Positions 1 through 8,355 of a stretch of 64,000 nt of DNA are shown in pieces (the first letter of the stretch is position 1; every line of letters begins with the position of its first letter). Source of the DNA: Acidimicrobiales bacterium (GTDB lineage Bacteria; Actinomycetota; Acidimicrobiia; Acidimicrobiales; DATDAH01); assembly GCA_016794585.1 (NCBI GenBank), contig JAEUJM010000027.1, positions 23,515 to 87,514 on the forward strand, read 5' to 3'. The translations under genes were made by a program, and so were the position numbers. The notes below the pieces were generated by a model that did no database searches, was not told the DNA's origin, and saw only the letters and a list, made by a program, of their open reading frames with translations.

Positions 1-672
1 CACCGCCGCCTCCATGTCGTCGGTCAGCCAGAACCGCGACATCAACGCGATGAGGACGAGCGCGGCGACGGTGCCGGCGGCGACCCCGATCACGAACCGG
101 CCGCCCATCCCGACACCAGGGTGGATGCCTCCCCGGTCGGCGGCGAGCACGAGGTTGAGCACCATGACGCCGACGGTGGCGCCGAGGGGGTCGAGGGTGG
201 TGCCCTCCCAGCGCAGGATGCTGGCGGTCGGGTGGCGGGGCCGGACGACGTCGAGCAGGGGGCCGACGACGGTGGGACCCGAGACGACCAGCACCGCGCC
301 GGCCACGATCGCCAACTGCGGGTCGACGTCGAGGAAGAGCAGGGCGGAGGCCACCGCGCCGGCCAAGGTCACGGCGAGGCCGATCGTCACCAGGCGGATG
401 ACCGCGCCGGTGGCTTCGGAGGGCAGGTCGGCGAGGCGGAGCTGGGTGGCGGCCTGGAACAGCAACAGGGCCACGAGCAGGGTGACGAGCGGGCTGAGCA
501 GGTCGCCGAAGAGCTCCTCCGGCTTCACCAGGCCGAGCACGTCCCCGGCCAGCAGCCCGGCGGGCAGCAGGAGCAGCAGGGACGGGATGCCCACCCGCCG
601 GGCGATCCACTGGGCCCCGACCCCGAACACGACGATGGTCGCGAGCCCGATGGTCGCCTCGTCGGCGCTCAC
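1..672 (-). CDS. Cation/proton antiporter, N-terminal 224 residues (cut by window edge)
   Basis: Reading the complement from a GTG at 672, an uninterrupted frame runs off the left edge. It encodes a highly hydrophobic protein with about seven membrane segments visible. A short polar stretch EGTTLDPLGA lies about two thirds in and matches the EGxxLxDP-like core of Na+(K+)/H+ exchanger family transporters. The protein would exchange monovalent cations for protons across the cytoplasmic membrane. The GTG overlaps the stop of the upstream 120-residue gene (GTGA), so the two are probably translationally coupled. The C-terminus, where such proteins often carry TrkA-C domains, is outside the window, so ion specificity and regulation cannot be judged. 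Confidence 0.82.
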   Translation of the reverse strand, partial: MSADEATIGLATIVVFGVGAQWIARRVGIPSLLLLLPAGLLAGDVLGLVKPEELFGDLLSPLVTLLVALLLFQAATQLRLADLPSEATGAVIRLVTIGLAVTLAGAVASALLFLDVDPQLAIVAGAVLVVSGPTVVGPLLDVVRPRHPTASILRWEGTTLDPLGATVGVMVLNLVLAADRGGIHPGVGMGGRFVIGVAAGTVAALVLIALMSRFWLTDDMEAAV

Positions 673-1031
673 CCGCCGGTGCCTCCCTCGTCGACCGCCC
701 GCACCTTCGGGTCCTTCGGCGTGCGGGTCCGGTCCCAGCGCATCCGCCCGTCCCGAGGGTGCACCTGCTCGGGGTGCCCCTCGGCGACGTCCACCTTGAA
801 GCGGGCGCCGTCGACCACCTTCGGGACCGTGCCGGCGTCCACCGTCCAGGCCGTGGTCACCTCGTAGGCGCCGGCGATCGTGCGGTCACCGGTGGGCTCG
901 ACGAGGAGCCGCAATCGCAGCGACGTCGCCGACTGCTGGGACTGCACGACCGACGAACCGACCTCCACCACCGTGGCCCTCGCCGGCCGGCGTACCTCCG
1001 GCGGGGTCGACCGGCGCTTCCAGAACCGCAC
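669..1031 (-). CDS. Small protein with actinobacterial RATV-type domain
   Basis: A soluble 120-residue protein with a basic N-terminus (MRFWKRR). It then has a stretch beginning RATVVEVGSS, with alternating beta-strand character and a conserved-looking VDGARFKVDVAEGHPEQV segment. It resembles the RATVL-type beta domain common in actinobacterial proteins of unknown role, usually found next to membrane proteins. It directly precedes and overlaps the antiporter by four bases, suggesting a shared transcript and perhaps a regulatory role. That link is inference; no catalytic motif is visible. Confidence 0.6.
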   Translation of the reverse strand: MRFWKRRSTPPEVRRPARATVVEVGSSVVQSQQSATSLRLRLLVEPTGDRTIAGAYEVTTAWTVDAGTVPKVVDGARFKVDVAEGHPEQVHPRDGRMRWDRTRTPKDPKVRAVDEGGTGG

Positions 1032-1080
1032 CCGGCGATCGTAGGAGCACGGTGGCCGTCGACGGCCGATGGGGCGTCGG

Positions 1081-2586
1081 TCAGGCGTCGCCGATGGCGA
1101 AGAAGAGACCGGCGCGGGTGCCGACGTAGAGGCGGCCCTTCCAGACCGCCGGCGTGGATTCGATGCAGCCGCCGAGCTCGAGGGTCCACAGCTCGGGCGG
1201 GTCCGCCCGCGGGTTCGACACGTCGTAGGCGTGGAGGAAGCCGTTGCAGTCGCCCTGGATCAACACGTCGTCGACCACGACGGGGGACTGCCAGGTGGGG
1301 CCGGGCAGCGACTTCTCCCAGAGGATCTGGCCGTTCGACCGGTCGATGCCGAGGAGTCGGCCCCCGTTGGTGGGCACGATCAGCGTGCCCCGGTGGATGG
1401 CCGGGGTGGCCCACACGCCGGCGGGGTTGGCGCCCATGTCGGGGATCGACCACACCAGCGGGTCGTCCGGCTTGGTGGGGTCGAGCTTCATGATCTGGCC
1501 CACCTCGGCCGAGCGGGCGGTGCTCCGCTCGTACTCCGAGGCGACGTAGAGCATCCCCTCGTCGTCGATCACGACGCTGGCGTCGGTGTCGTCGCCGGTC
1601 CAGAAGCGGAAGGTGCGGGTGACCGCCGACGGCCCGGCGCCGCCGGGGAGCAGGGGGCCGATGTCCCAGCCCTGCACGAGACCGCCCGAGTTGGCGAAAT
1701 AGGCGGTGTTGCCCGAGATGGCCACCGAGTTCTCGATCGACACCGACGTGTCGCCGATGTCGGCCAGCAACTGGTCGTCCCAGCCCGGCGTGTTGAAGAT
1801 CAGCTGCGGGGCGACCGTGACGGGGTCGGCCTCGCTGGTGCCGCCGGCCCGGTTCAGCTTCACGACGTGGAACTGGCTGTTCTCGCCGCCCTCGAAGAGG
1901 TGGTCGTCGATGACGAGGCCCGAACCGTCCCAGTCGTTGTTCCACATGGTGGGGCTGACGGCGTCTGCGCTCAGCGACCACAGCTCCTGCACCGGGTTCC
2001 GGTCGATGGCCAGCGCCCGGTAGTAGTTGTCGCGCGAGCCGGTGTAGACGATCGGGTAGCCGTCGGGGTCGACGGTCACCGAGCCCTTGATGATGTCGCC
2101 GGTGGGGAACGGCGGGCGCAGGTCGGCGCCGGTGGCGGCGTCGAGGAAGTGCACGGCCCGGTCGTAGGCCCCGAAGACCACCCAGGTCACCCCGTTGCGC
2201 TCGAACACCGCCGGCTGGCCGGTCCACCCCGAGCCGCACCACACCCGGGTCTCGTCGCCCTCGCTCGACTCGGAGCACATGGCCGACCCCGGGTAGCTCC
2301 ACAGCACCTGCGGGTTCGTGGGGACCGGGCCCTGCCCGTAGTAGGTGCGGGTGGGGTTCCCCCGGAAGGTGAGGAGCCCCGGCACGGTGTCGCCGTAGGG
2401 CTGGCCCGACGACGCCGGGTCGACCCACCCCTCGAACGGCGGCGCCGTGGTGGTGGTCGGCGCCGCCGTCGTGGCGGGCGCGGCGGCGCTGGTCGTCGTG
2501 GCGGCGTCCTCCCCGCCGGGCCGATCCGCCCCACCGCCGGCCCCGCACGCGGCGGCGATCAGCGCGATGCCGACGAGCGTTGCCAA
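1081..2586 (-). CDS. Secreted PQQ-like beta-propeller lipoprotein
   Basis: About 501 residues from a TTG at 2586. A hydrophobic signal ends in a lipobox (LIAAAC), followed by an Ala/Thr linker. A series of beta-propeller blades then follows with repeated Trp/Gly-Asp patterns of the PQQ/YVTN type (for example GTLIVPTNGGRLLGIDRSNG and LYVGTRAGLFFAIGDA at the end). It is probably anchored on the outer face of the membrane; ligand unknown. The start is odd: from TTG the signal has no basic n-region. The frame stays open upstream and a CTG at 2613 would add RSILRFRA, giving a normal lipoprotein signal. Confidence 0.8.
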   Translation of the reverse strand: MATLVGIALIAAACGAGGGADRPGGEDAATTTSAAAPATTAAPTTTTAPPFEGWVDPASSGQPYGDTVPGLLTFRGNPTRTYYGQGPVPTNPQVLWSYPGSAMCSESSEGDETRVWCGSGWTGQPAVFERNGVTWVVFGAYDRAVHFLDAATGADLRPPFPTGDIIKGSVTVDPDGYPIVYTGSRDNYYRALAIDRNPVQELWSLSADAVSPTMWNNDWDGSGLVIDDHLFEGGENSQFHVVKLNRAGGTSEADPVTVAPQLIFNTPGWDDQLLADIGDTSVSIENSVAISGNTAYFANSGGLVQGWDIGPLLPGGAGPSAVTRTFRFWTGDDTDASVVIDDEGMLYVASEYERSTARSAEVGQIMKLDPTKPDDPLVWSIPDMGANPAGVWATPAIHRGTLIVPTNGGRLLGIDRSNGQILWEKSLPGPTWQSPVVVDDVLIQGDCNGFLHAYDVSNPRADPPELWTLELGGCIESTPAVWKGRLYVGTRAGLFFAIGDA

Positions 2587-2667
2587 AGCACGGAAACGGA
2601 GGATGGACCGCAGGCTAACGCCCGGTCCCGGCCCGTCTTCTCCGGCCGCCCGGTAGGCCTCGGTGGG

Positions 2668-4272
2668 TCAGGCGCCGCCCTCGGCGACGAGGCGGTCGAG
2701 CACCAACTCGGGCTGCTCGCGCTCGACGCGCTCGAGCCAGTACTGGCTCTCGAAGAGGGCGTAGCGGGTGCCGTCGGCGCGCTTGAGGACGTCGACGCCC
2801 TGCATGGCGGTGAGCACCGGCTCGCTGGCTTCGTCGGTGCGGCGGGCCACCCGGTAGCTGGTGCGGTTCAGCTCGACGGGGGCACCGAACTCGTTCTCGA
2901 GGCGGTGGGTGGCCACCTCGAACTGCATGGGGCCGACCGCGGCGAGCAGGGGCGCCTGGTCGCCGGTGTCGTCGGCGCGCAGCACCTGCACCACGCCCTC
3001 CTCGTCGAGCTGGGCGATGCCCCGGCGGAACTGCTTGAAGCGCCCGGTGTCGCGCACGCGGGCCACGGCGAAGTGCTCGGGGGCGAAGCTGGGGATGCGG
3101 GGGAACTCGACGGGCTCGTCGAGGTAGAGCGAATCGCCCACGCGCACGTCGGTGGCGTTGACGAGACCGACCACGTCGCCGGGGAAGGCCTCTTCGAGGG
3201 TCTCGCGCTCCTGGCCGAACACCTGGTGGGCGTACTTGGTGGCGAAGGGCTTGCCCGTGGGGCCGTGGGTGACGACCATGCCCCGCTCGAACCGGCCCGA
3301 GCACACCCGGAAGAAGGCGATGCGGTCGCGGTGGGACGGGTCCATGTTGGCCTGCACCTTGAACACGAAGCCCGAGAAGGGCGAGTCGAGGCCGCGGGGC
3401 ACGCCGTCGGCGTCCTCCCGGGGGGAGGGGGACGGCACCAGGTCGACGATCGCGTCGAGCAGCTTGCGTACCCCGAAGTTGGTGAGGGCCGAGCCGAAGA
3501 ACACCGGGCTGGTCTCGCCGGCGAGGAACGACTTGGCGTCGTGGTCGGCGCCCACCTCGGCGAGCAGGCCGAGCTCCTCCTCGGCGGCGGTCCACGCCAG
3601 TCCCTCGTCGATGCGGGCCTGCTCGGCGGACACCTCTTCCTCCGGCGCCTCGGTGCTGCCCCGGGCGGTGCGGGTGAAGCGGGTGAAGCCGATCTCGCCG
3701 GCGCCCTCGCCGCCGAGGGCCCGGTCGGCAACTCCTCGGAAATCGCCGGCGATGCCCACGGGCCAGGTCACGGGCGTCGGGACGATGGAGAGCTTCGACT
3801 CGATCTCGTCGATCAGCTCGAGGGCGTCGCGCCCCGGTCGGTCCCACTTGTTGATGAAGCTGAGCAGCGGCAGGTTGCGCTGGCGGCACACCTCGAACAG
3901 CTTCAGGGTCTGGGGCTCGATGCCCTTGGCCGCGTCGAGCACCATCACCGCGGCGTCGGCGGCCGCCAGGACGCGGTACGTGTCCTCGGAGAAGTCGCGG
4001 TGACCGGGGGTGTCGAGCAGGTTGACCACGCAGTCCCGGTAGGGGAACTGCATCACCGTCGACGTGATGGAGATGCCCCGCTGCTGCTCGAGGGCCATCC
4101 AGTCCGACGTGGCCGAGCGCCGCTCACCTTTGGCCTTCACCGCGCCGGCCTCCTTGGCCAGGGCGCCACCGTAGAGGAGGAACTTCTCGGTGAGGGTGGT
4201 CTTGCCGGCGTCGGGGTGGGAGATGATGGCGAAGGTGCGCCGGCGCGCCGCCTCCGCGCTGGCCGCGGTCAC
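2668..4272 (-). CDS. prfC: Peptide chain release factor 3
   Basis: A 534-residue translational GTPase that recycles RF1/RF2 from the ribosome after peptide release. The G domain is intact near the N-terminus: G1 HPDAGKTTL around residues 19-27, the switch region RGISITS, G3 DTPGH and G4 NKWD. RF3-specific domains II and III follow, and the length matches E. coli RF3 (about 529). Starts at GTG 4272. It is divergent from the small membrane protein at 4296 and is followed by the beta-propeller lipoprotein after about 80 bp. LepA, EF-G and TetM relatives are less likely because of the RF3-type ISITS/MQFPY region and overall length. Confidence 0.96.
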   Translation of the reverse strand: MTAASAEAARRRTFAIISHPDAGKTTLTEKFLLYGGALAKEAGAVKAKGERRSATSDWMALEQQRGISITSTVMQFPYRDCVVNLLDTPGHRDFSEDTYRVLAAADAAVMVLDAAKGIEPQTLKLFEVCRQRNLPLLSFINKWDRPGRDALELIDEIESKLSIVPTPVTWPVGIAGDFRGVADRALGGEGAGEIGFTRFTRTARGSTEAPEEEVSAEQARIDEGLAWTAAEEELGLLAEVGADHDAKSFLAGETSPVFFGSALTNFGVRKLLDAIVDLVPSPSPREDADGVPRGLDSPFSGFVFKVQANMDPSHRDRIAFFRVCSGRFERGMVVTHGPTGKPFATKYAHQVFGQERETLEEAFPGDVVGLVNATDVRVGDSLYLDEPVEFPRIPSFAPEHFAVARVRDTGRFKQFRRGIAQLDEEGVVQVLRADDTGDQAPLLAAVGPMQFEVATHRLENEFGAPVELNRTSYRVARRTDEASEPVLTAMQGVDVLKRADGTRYALFESQYWLERVEREQPELVLDRLVAEGGA

Positions 4273-4304
4273 CCGCTCAGGCTACCGGTACCCTGGTGAA
4301 GGTC

Positions 4305-4664
4305 ATGCCGCTGCGACGCCTTCGCCTCGCACCGCTCGTGCTGGCCGTCGTCGCCCTTCTGGCGCTCGGCTGGGGTGTCGGTGCCGCCCCCGGGTGGACG
4401 ACGCACGGCGTGGCGAGCGGCACCGAGCTGGTCGCCTCCGTGCACCTGGAGGCCCCCGCGATCACCGCCGGCGCGGAGGAACGGCTCGACAGCCGGGCCC
4501 AGCGCCTGGCGAAGTCACGATGGACCCCCTTGGCGGCGGTCGCCGCCGCCGCCCTGGTGGGTGTCGGCGCGCTCCGTCGTCGACACCACGGCGACCTTCT
4601 CGTCCTCCTGGCACCCGCCGGGCACGGATCGACCGTCCGCGGTCGCGCGCCACCGCGCTCCTGA
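4305..4664 (+). CDS. Small two-TM membrane protein
   Basis: About 119 residues from ATG 4305; a GTG nine bases upstream at 4296 is the alternative. The N-terminus is basic and leads into one hydrophobic helix (LAPLVLAVVALLALGWGVG). A central segment faces out, and a second hydrophobic stretch (PLAAVAAAALVGVGAL) ends in a basic RRRHH anchor. The tail is Pro/Arg-rich. It lies divergent from prfC with only about 30 bp between the starts. No family recognised; role unknown. Confidence 0.5.
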   Translation: MPLRRLRLAPLVLAVVALLALGWGVGAAPGWTTHGVASGTELVASVHLEAPAITAGAEERLDSRAQRLAKSRWTPLAAVAAAALVGVGALRRRHHGDLLVLLAPAGHGSTVRGRAPPRS

Positions 4665-4708
4665 CGCACGCGCCCTGATCCGCTGCCCCGACCGCCGGGG
4701 CGGCCGCT

Positions 4709-4738
4709 CGACCCGTGACCAGATCGACCCGTGACCAG
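4709..4738 (+). repeat. 14-bp direct repeat, 16-bp period
   Basis: Two copies of CGACCCGTGACCAG at 4709-4722 and 4725-4738, separated by two bases. The second copy runs into the Shine-Dalgarno sequence AGGAGG of the small leader frame at 4748. This could be a regulator site or a local duplication. Confidence 0.6.
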
Positions 4739-4747
4739 GAGGTCCCG

Positions 4748-4804
4748 ATGCCGCACCGCTGTGCTGCTCTTCACGTTCCCCGACCCGCCGGGCGGCGGCG
4801 ATGA
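4748..4804 (+). CDS. Possible 18-codon leader ORF coupled to the 4801 gene
   Basis: A good ribosome binding site (AGGAGG, 4737-4742) sits six bases before an ATG that opens an 18-codon frame, MPHRCAALHVPRPAGRRR. It ends in TGA at 4802-4804 and overlaps the ATG of the next gene (ATGA). The next gene has only GGCGGCGGC before its own start, so translation of the leader would explain its expression. It could still be a chance frame in GC-rich DNA. No known leader-peptide family is recognised. Confidence 0.4.
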   Translation: MPHRCAALHVPRPAGRRR

Positions 4805-5241
4805 CCCGCGCACCCACCATCGACCGCGAGCTCGGCGCCCCACGGAGCTGGTCGCCGCGTCCCGTCCACCTCCTGTGGGTGCTCGCCGGCGCCGTGGTGC
4901 TCGCCGCAGGCCTGCTCCTCGCGCCGCTCCTGCGCATGCCCGCCCACGTGGACGCCATCGCGTTCACGAACCCCACGCCCTACGACATCACCATCGCCGC
5001 CAACGACGGCGACGACACGGACTGGACGCCGGTGGGCACCGTCGAGGCGGGCGAGTCCGTCACCTTCGAGCGCGTCTACGACCAGGGCGACCAGTGGGTC
5101 TTCCGCTTCTCGTCCCAGGGGCGCGATGCCGGAGAGCTGGCTCGGTCCCGGACACAGCTCGAAGAAGACGGTTGGCAGGTCCCCATCCCGGCCTCGGTGG
5201 GAGCCACCCTCCGCGCCGACGGTGCGCCCGAGCCCCGCTGA
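4801..5241 (+). CDS. Single-pass membrane protein with extracellular beta domain
   Basis: 146 residues. A short cytoplasmic N-terminus is followed by one membrane helix (about residues 23-45, LLWVLAGAVVLAAGLLLAPLL). The external domain looks all-beta (AIAFTNPTPYDITIAAND, WTPVGTVEAGESVTF, WVFRFSSQG). The exported part could bind a ligand, but there is no recognisable family. It lies upstream of the KhtT/KhtU genes with a 98-bp gap, so co-transcription is possible. It lacks its own Shine-Dalgarno sequence and overlaps an 18-codon leader frame by four bases. Confidence 0.6.
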   Translation: MTRAPTIDRELGAPRSWSPRPVHLLWVLAGAVVLAAGLLLAPLLRMPAHVDAIAFTNPTPYDITIAANDGDDTDWTPVGTVEAGESVTFERVYDQGDQWVFRFSSQGRDAGELARSRTQLEEDGWQVPIPASVGATLRADGAPEPR

Positions 5242-5339
5242 CCGCACCACTTCCCGAGCGTCCACGCGCGCCCCGCGCGTCGCCTCCCCCCGGTGGCTGC
5301 CGCCGCCGTCCCCCCCCACGACCTCCCGAGGAGGCCTCC

Positions 5340-5870
5340 GTGCCTGCACCTTCCGAGCCCAACCGTCCGATGCCACGCCCGCGTGCCGCCGGCGGCGAGA
5401 TCACCGAGGTGGCCCTGCCCGGCATCGGCCACCGCTACGACCTGCCTGCGGACGAGGGCGGCGACGTGGCCGTGATCATCCACCACTCGGGTCGTCGTGA
5501 CCTCTACCTCCTCGACCAGGGGTCGCGTCGCGCCTCGGTGGCCCTGAGCGACGCCCAGGCCCGGACCCTCGGGGCGATCCTGGGCGGCGCGTACTTCACG
5601 CCCTCGGTGGTCGAGGAGATCGAGGCCGTGATCGACGACCTCCTCATCGACTGGGTGACGCTCGACGAGGCGTCGCCCGGCGCCGGCCGGTCGATCGCCG
5701 AGCTCGAGGTCCGCTCCGCCACCCGGATGACCATCGCCGCCATCCTCCGCGACCACCAGTCCCTGGTCGCGCCGGAGCCCAGCGAGGTGCTGCGTCCGGG
5801 TGACCGGCTCGTGGTCATCGGGCGCCCGGAGGATCTCGCCGGCTTCCGCCGGCACGTCGTCAGGAGCTGA
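5340..5870 (+). CDS. khtT: KhtT-like regulatory subunit of a K+/H+ antiporter (TrkA-C domain)
   Basis: 176 residues from GTG 5340, chosen because GAGGAG lies seven bases upstream. The N-terminal half (EITEVALPGIGHRYDL, VIIHHSGRRDLYLLD, ARTLGAILGGAYF) closely follows the pattern of Bacillus KhtT. The C-terminal half is an RCK_C/TrkA-C ligand-binding domain (IAELEVRSATRMTIAAILRD, LRPGDRLVVIGRPEDL). KhtT gates the KhtU antiporter in response to nucleotides and pH in Bacillus; that function is inferred here. The next gene, the KhtU-like transporter, starts two bases after the stop, and its AGGAG lies inside the khtT end. Operon membership is therefore near certain. Confidence 0.88.
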   Translation: MPAPSEPNRPMPRPRAAGGEITEVALPGIGHRYDLPADEGGDVAVIIHHSGRRDLYLLDQGSRRASVALSDAQARTLGAILGGAYFTPSVVEEIEAVIDDLLIDWVTLDEASPGAGRSIAELEVRSATRMTIAAILRDHQSLVAPEPSEVLRPGDRLVVIGRPEDLAGFRRHVVRS

Positions 5871-5872
5871 GC

Positions 5873-7054
5873 ATGGGCGACCTCCTCGTTGCCATCGGCG
5901 GGGCGCTGCTGGCCGCGGGTCTCCTCGCACGCGTCGGTCGGCGCATCGGTCTGCCGACCATTCCGTTCTTCATGGCCGCCGGCATCATCTTCGGCCCCAA
6001 CACCCCTGGGATCGCCCTGGTCGAGGATCCCCACGACCTCGAGCTGCTCGCCGCCCTCGGTCTGGTCCTCCTGCTGTTCCACCTCGGCCTCGAGTTCAGC
6101 CTCGACGACCTCGCCGCCGGAGGCCGCCGCCTTCTCGGTATCGGTGCGATCTACCTGCTGCTCAACGTGGGCGGAGGGCTGCTCTTCGGGCTCGCGCTCG
6201 GCTGGGGCACCAGCGAGGCGCTCGTCATCGCCGGTGCGGTCGGGATCTCCTCCTCGGCCATCGTCACCAAGCTGCTGGTCGAGCTGCACCGCCTGGCCAA
6301 CCCCGAGAGCCGTCTGATCCTCGGGGTCATCGTGGTGGAGGACCTCTTCCTCGCCCTCTACCTGGCGCTGCTCGCCCCCGTGCTGGGCTCGGCGGACGGG
6401 CCCGCAGAGGCCGCCATCGAGTTCGCCACGGCCTTCGCCTTCCTCGTCGCGCTGGTGACCTTCGCCCGCTTCGGCAGCGGCCTCGCCGGCCGGTTGGTGG
6501 CCAGCCGGGACGACGAGCTCCTGACCATCTCGTTCCTCGGCTTCGCCGTGCTGGTGGCCGGCGTGGCCGCCGAGCTGGGGGTCTCCGACGCCATCGGTGC
6601 CTTCCTCGCCGGCCTGGTGCTGGCCGAGACGGTCGTGGCCGGCCGGATCGAGCGCCTCGTACTGCCCCTGCGGGACGCGTTCGCCGCCCTCTTCTTCTTC
6701 ACCTTCGGCCTGACCATCGACCCCGCCGACGCCGGCGCGGTCGCGCTGCCCGTGGCCATCGCGGTGCTGCTGTCGGTGGTGCTGAACCTGGCCGCGGGTC
6801 TGATCGCCGCCCGCATCGAGGGGCTCGACCGGCTGGCGGCCGCCAACGTGGGTTTCACCATCCTGGGGCGGGGCGAGTTCTCGCTGATCCTGGCCACCCT
6901 CGGCGTGGCCGCCGGCCTCGACGAGCGCATCGGACCCTTCGTGGCGCTCTACGTGCTGGTGCTCGCCGTGCTCGGCCCCGTGCTCGCCGCCCGCTCGGAG
7001 GGCCTGGCCCGTCTCCTGCCGTCCCGCCTGTTGCCGTCGAAGGTCAGAGGATGA
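5873..7054 (+). CDS. khtU: KhtU/KefB-type CPA2 cation:proton antiporter
   Basis: A 393-residue integral membrane protein with about twelve hydrophobic segments. It carries CPA2 signatures such as IGLPTIPFFMAAGIIFGPNT near the N-terminus, the VGISSSAIVTKLL segment and FTILGRGEFSLILA near the C-terminus. It lacks a KTN/RCK nucleotide-binding domain, which explains the separate KhtT subunit encoded immediately upstream. Predicted to expel K+ (or Na+/NH4+) in exchange for H+. Its last 11 bases overlap the convergent serine hydrolase gene. Confidence 0.92.
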   Translation: MGDLLVAIGGALLAAGLLARVGRRIGLPTIPFFMAAGIIFGPNTPGIALVEDPHDLELLAALGLVLLLFHLGLEFSLDDLAAGGRRLLGIGAIYLLLNVGGGLLFGLALGWGTSEALVIAGAVGISSSAIVTKLLVELHRLANPESRLILGVIVVEDLFLALYLALLAPVLGSADGPAEAAIEFATAFAFLVALVTFARFGSGLAGRLVASRDDELLTISFLGFAVLVAGVAAELGVSDAIGAFLAGLVLAETVVAGRIERLVLPLRDAFAALFFFTFGLTIDPADAGAVALPVAIAVLLSVVLNLAAGLIAARIEGLDRLAAANVGFTILGRGEFSLILATLGVAAGLDERIGPFVALYVLVLAVLGPVLAARSEGLARLLPSRLLPSKVRG

Positions 7055-8246
7055 CGGGAGGGCGGCCGCCGATGGCCTCGTAGCAGGCCTCGGTGAGGCC
7101 GACGGTGCGGGCGTCGCCGATCATGTTCGGCATCAGGTGGTTCATCACGTAGCCGTATCCGATGCCGGCGTCGGGGTCGGCGAAGCCCATCGACCCGCCC
7201 GTGCCCGTGTGGCCGAACCCCCGAGGGCCGCCGTAGCTGCTGAACGCCGAGGACAGGAAGAAGCCCAGGCCGAGGGCGGTCTCGAAGAACATGACCGCGT
7301 CGGGCCCGGTGGTCTGGCGCTCGATGGCCTTGTCGACCTGTGCCTCGGAGAGCAGGCGGATGCCGTCGACCTCGCCGATGGTCGCGGCATAGACGCGGGC
7401 CAGCGCGCGTGCGTTGGTGACGCCGTTCGCCGCGGGGATCTCGGCCTGCAGGACCCGCGGGTCGTCGAACATCGACAGGTCGATCATGCCCTCGGTGCCC
7501 CCGAACAGCTCGGGGCAGGGGGTGCGCAGCGCCTTGCCGGTGATGCTGTCGGGCCCGAGCACCTGCTCGATGATCATGCGCACGTTCTCGTTGTCGGGCA
7601 GGTCGATGGGCACCAGCGGCGCCACCTGGCCGAGGCGGTCCTCGGGAACGCCGATCCACAGATCGACGCCCAGCGGTCCGGCGATGTTCTCGGCCACGTA
7701 GGCGCCGACGCCCTGGCCGCTGACGCGGCGAATGAGCTCGCCCACCAACCAACCGAAGGTGGTGGCGTGGTAGCCGTGCTGGGTGCCCGGCTCCCAGATC
7801 GGGGCCTGGGCGGCGAGGGCCTCGACCACCGGATCCCAGCTCAAGGTCTCGTCGACGGTGAGGTTGACGTCGAGGACGGGCAGGCCGGCCTTGTGGCACA
7901 GCAGCCAGCGCACCGGAAGCTCGTCCTTGCCCGCCTGGGCGAACTCGGGCCAGTACGTGGCCACGGGCGCGTCGGGGTCGAGGCGGCCCGCGTCGATGAG
8001 CTGGTTGGCGGCGATGGCCACGATGCCCTTCGTGGTCGAGAACACCAGCTGGCAGGTGTCCTCCTCGTACCGGCGGCCGGTGGCGGGGTCGGCCACGCCG
8101 CCCCACAGGTCCACCACCTTCTCGCCGCGGTGGTAGAGGCAGAAGGAGGCGCCCACCTCGCCATGGCTGTCGAAGTTGGCCGCGAAGGCCTCCCGGACGC
8201 CGTCGAACCCCGCCGCCACGTACCCGTCGATGTCGGCCACGGCCAT
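7044..8246 (-). CDS. Serine hydrolase, beta-lactamase/esterase (class C-like) family
   Basis: 400 residues from ATG 8246, preceded by a purine-rich GGCAGGGAG. The SxxK nucleophile motif is present as STTK (FSTTKGIVAIA, around residue 70). A YHATTFGW segment corresponds to the YxN-type second motif and a C-terminal GHTGTGGS to the KTG-like third motif. These features define the class C beta-lactamase-like esterase and peptidase family (EstB-type). No signal peptide is seen, so a cytoplasmic esterase is more likely than a true beta-lactamase. The upstream extension to 8504 is open but not needed. Confidence 0.88.
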   Translation of the reverse strand: MAVADIDGYVAAGFDGVREAFAANFDSHGEVGASFCLYHRGEKVVDLWGGVADPATGRRYEEDTCQLVFSTTKGIVAIAANQLIDAGRLDPDAPVATYWPEFAQAGKDELPVRWLLCHKAGLPVLDVNLTVDETLSWDPVVEALAAQAPIWEPGTQHGYHATTFGWLVGELIRRVSGQGVGAYVAENIAGPLGVDLWIGVPEDRLGQVAPLVPIDLPDNENVRMIIEQVLGPDSITGKALRTPCPELFGGTEGMIDLSMFDDPRVLQAEIPAANGVTNARALARVYAATIGEVDGIRLLSEAQVDKAIERQTTGPDAVMFFETALGLGFFLSSAFSSYGGPRGFGHTGTGGSMGFADPDAGIGYGYVMNHLMPNMIGDARTVGLTEACYEAIGGRPPVIL

Positions 8247-8355
8247 CTCCCTGCCTCGTCCGGCGCCGCCGCCGGTCCCGTCGAATCCAGCGCCGACGGT
8301 AGGCGATGCGGGCGCGTCGCTCAGTCGCGGGGCGCGGACGCCCGAAAGGAAGACC

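Noticed and set aside
1069..4299. A 1076-residue open frame on the plus strand
   Set aside because: It is antisense to prfC and the lipoprotein, which have clear family motifs. Its repetitive Gly/Ala/Arg/Val composition is a GC-bias shadow.
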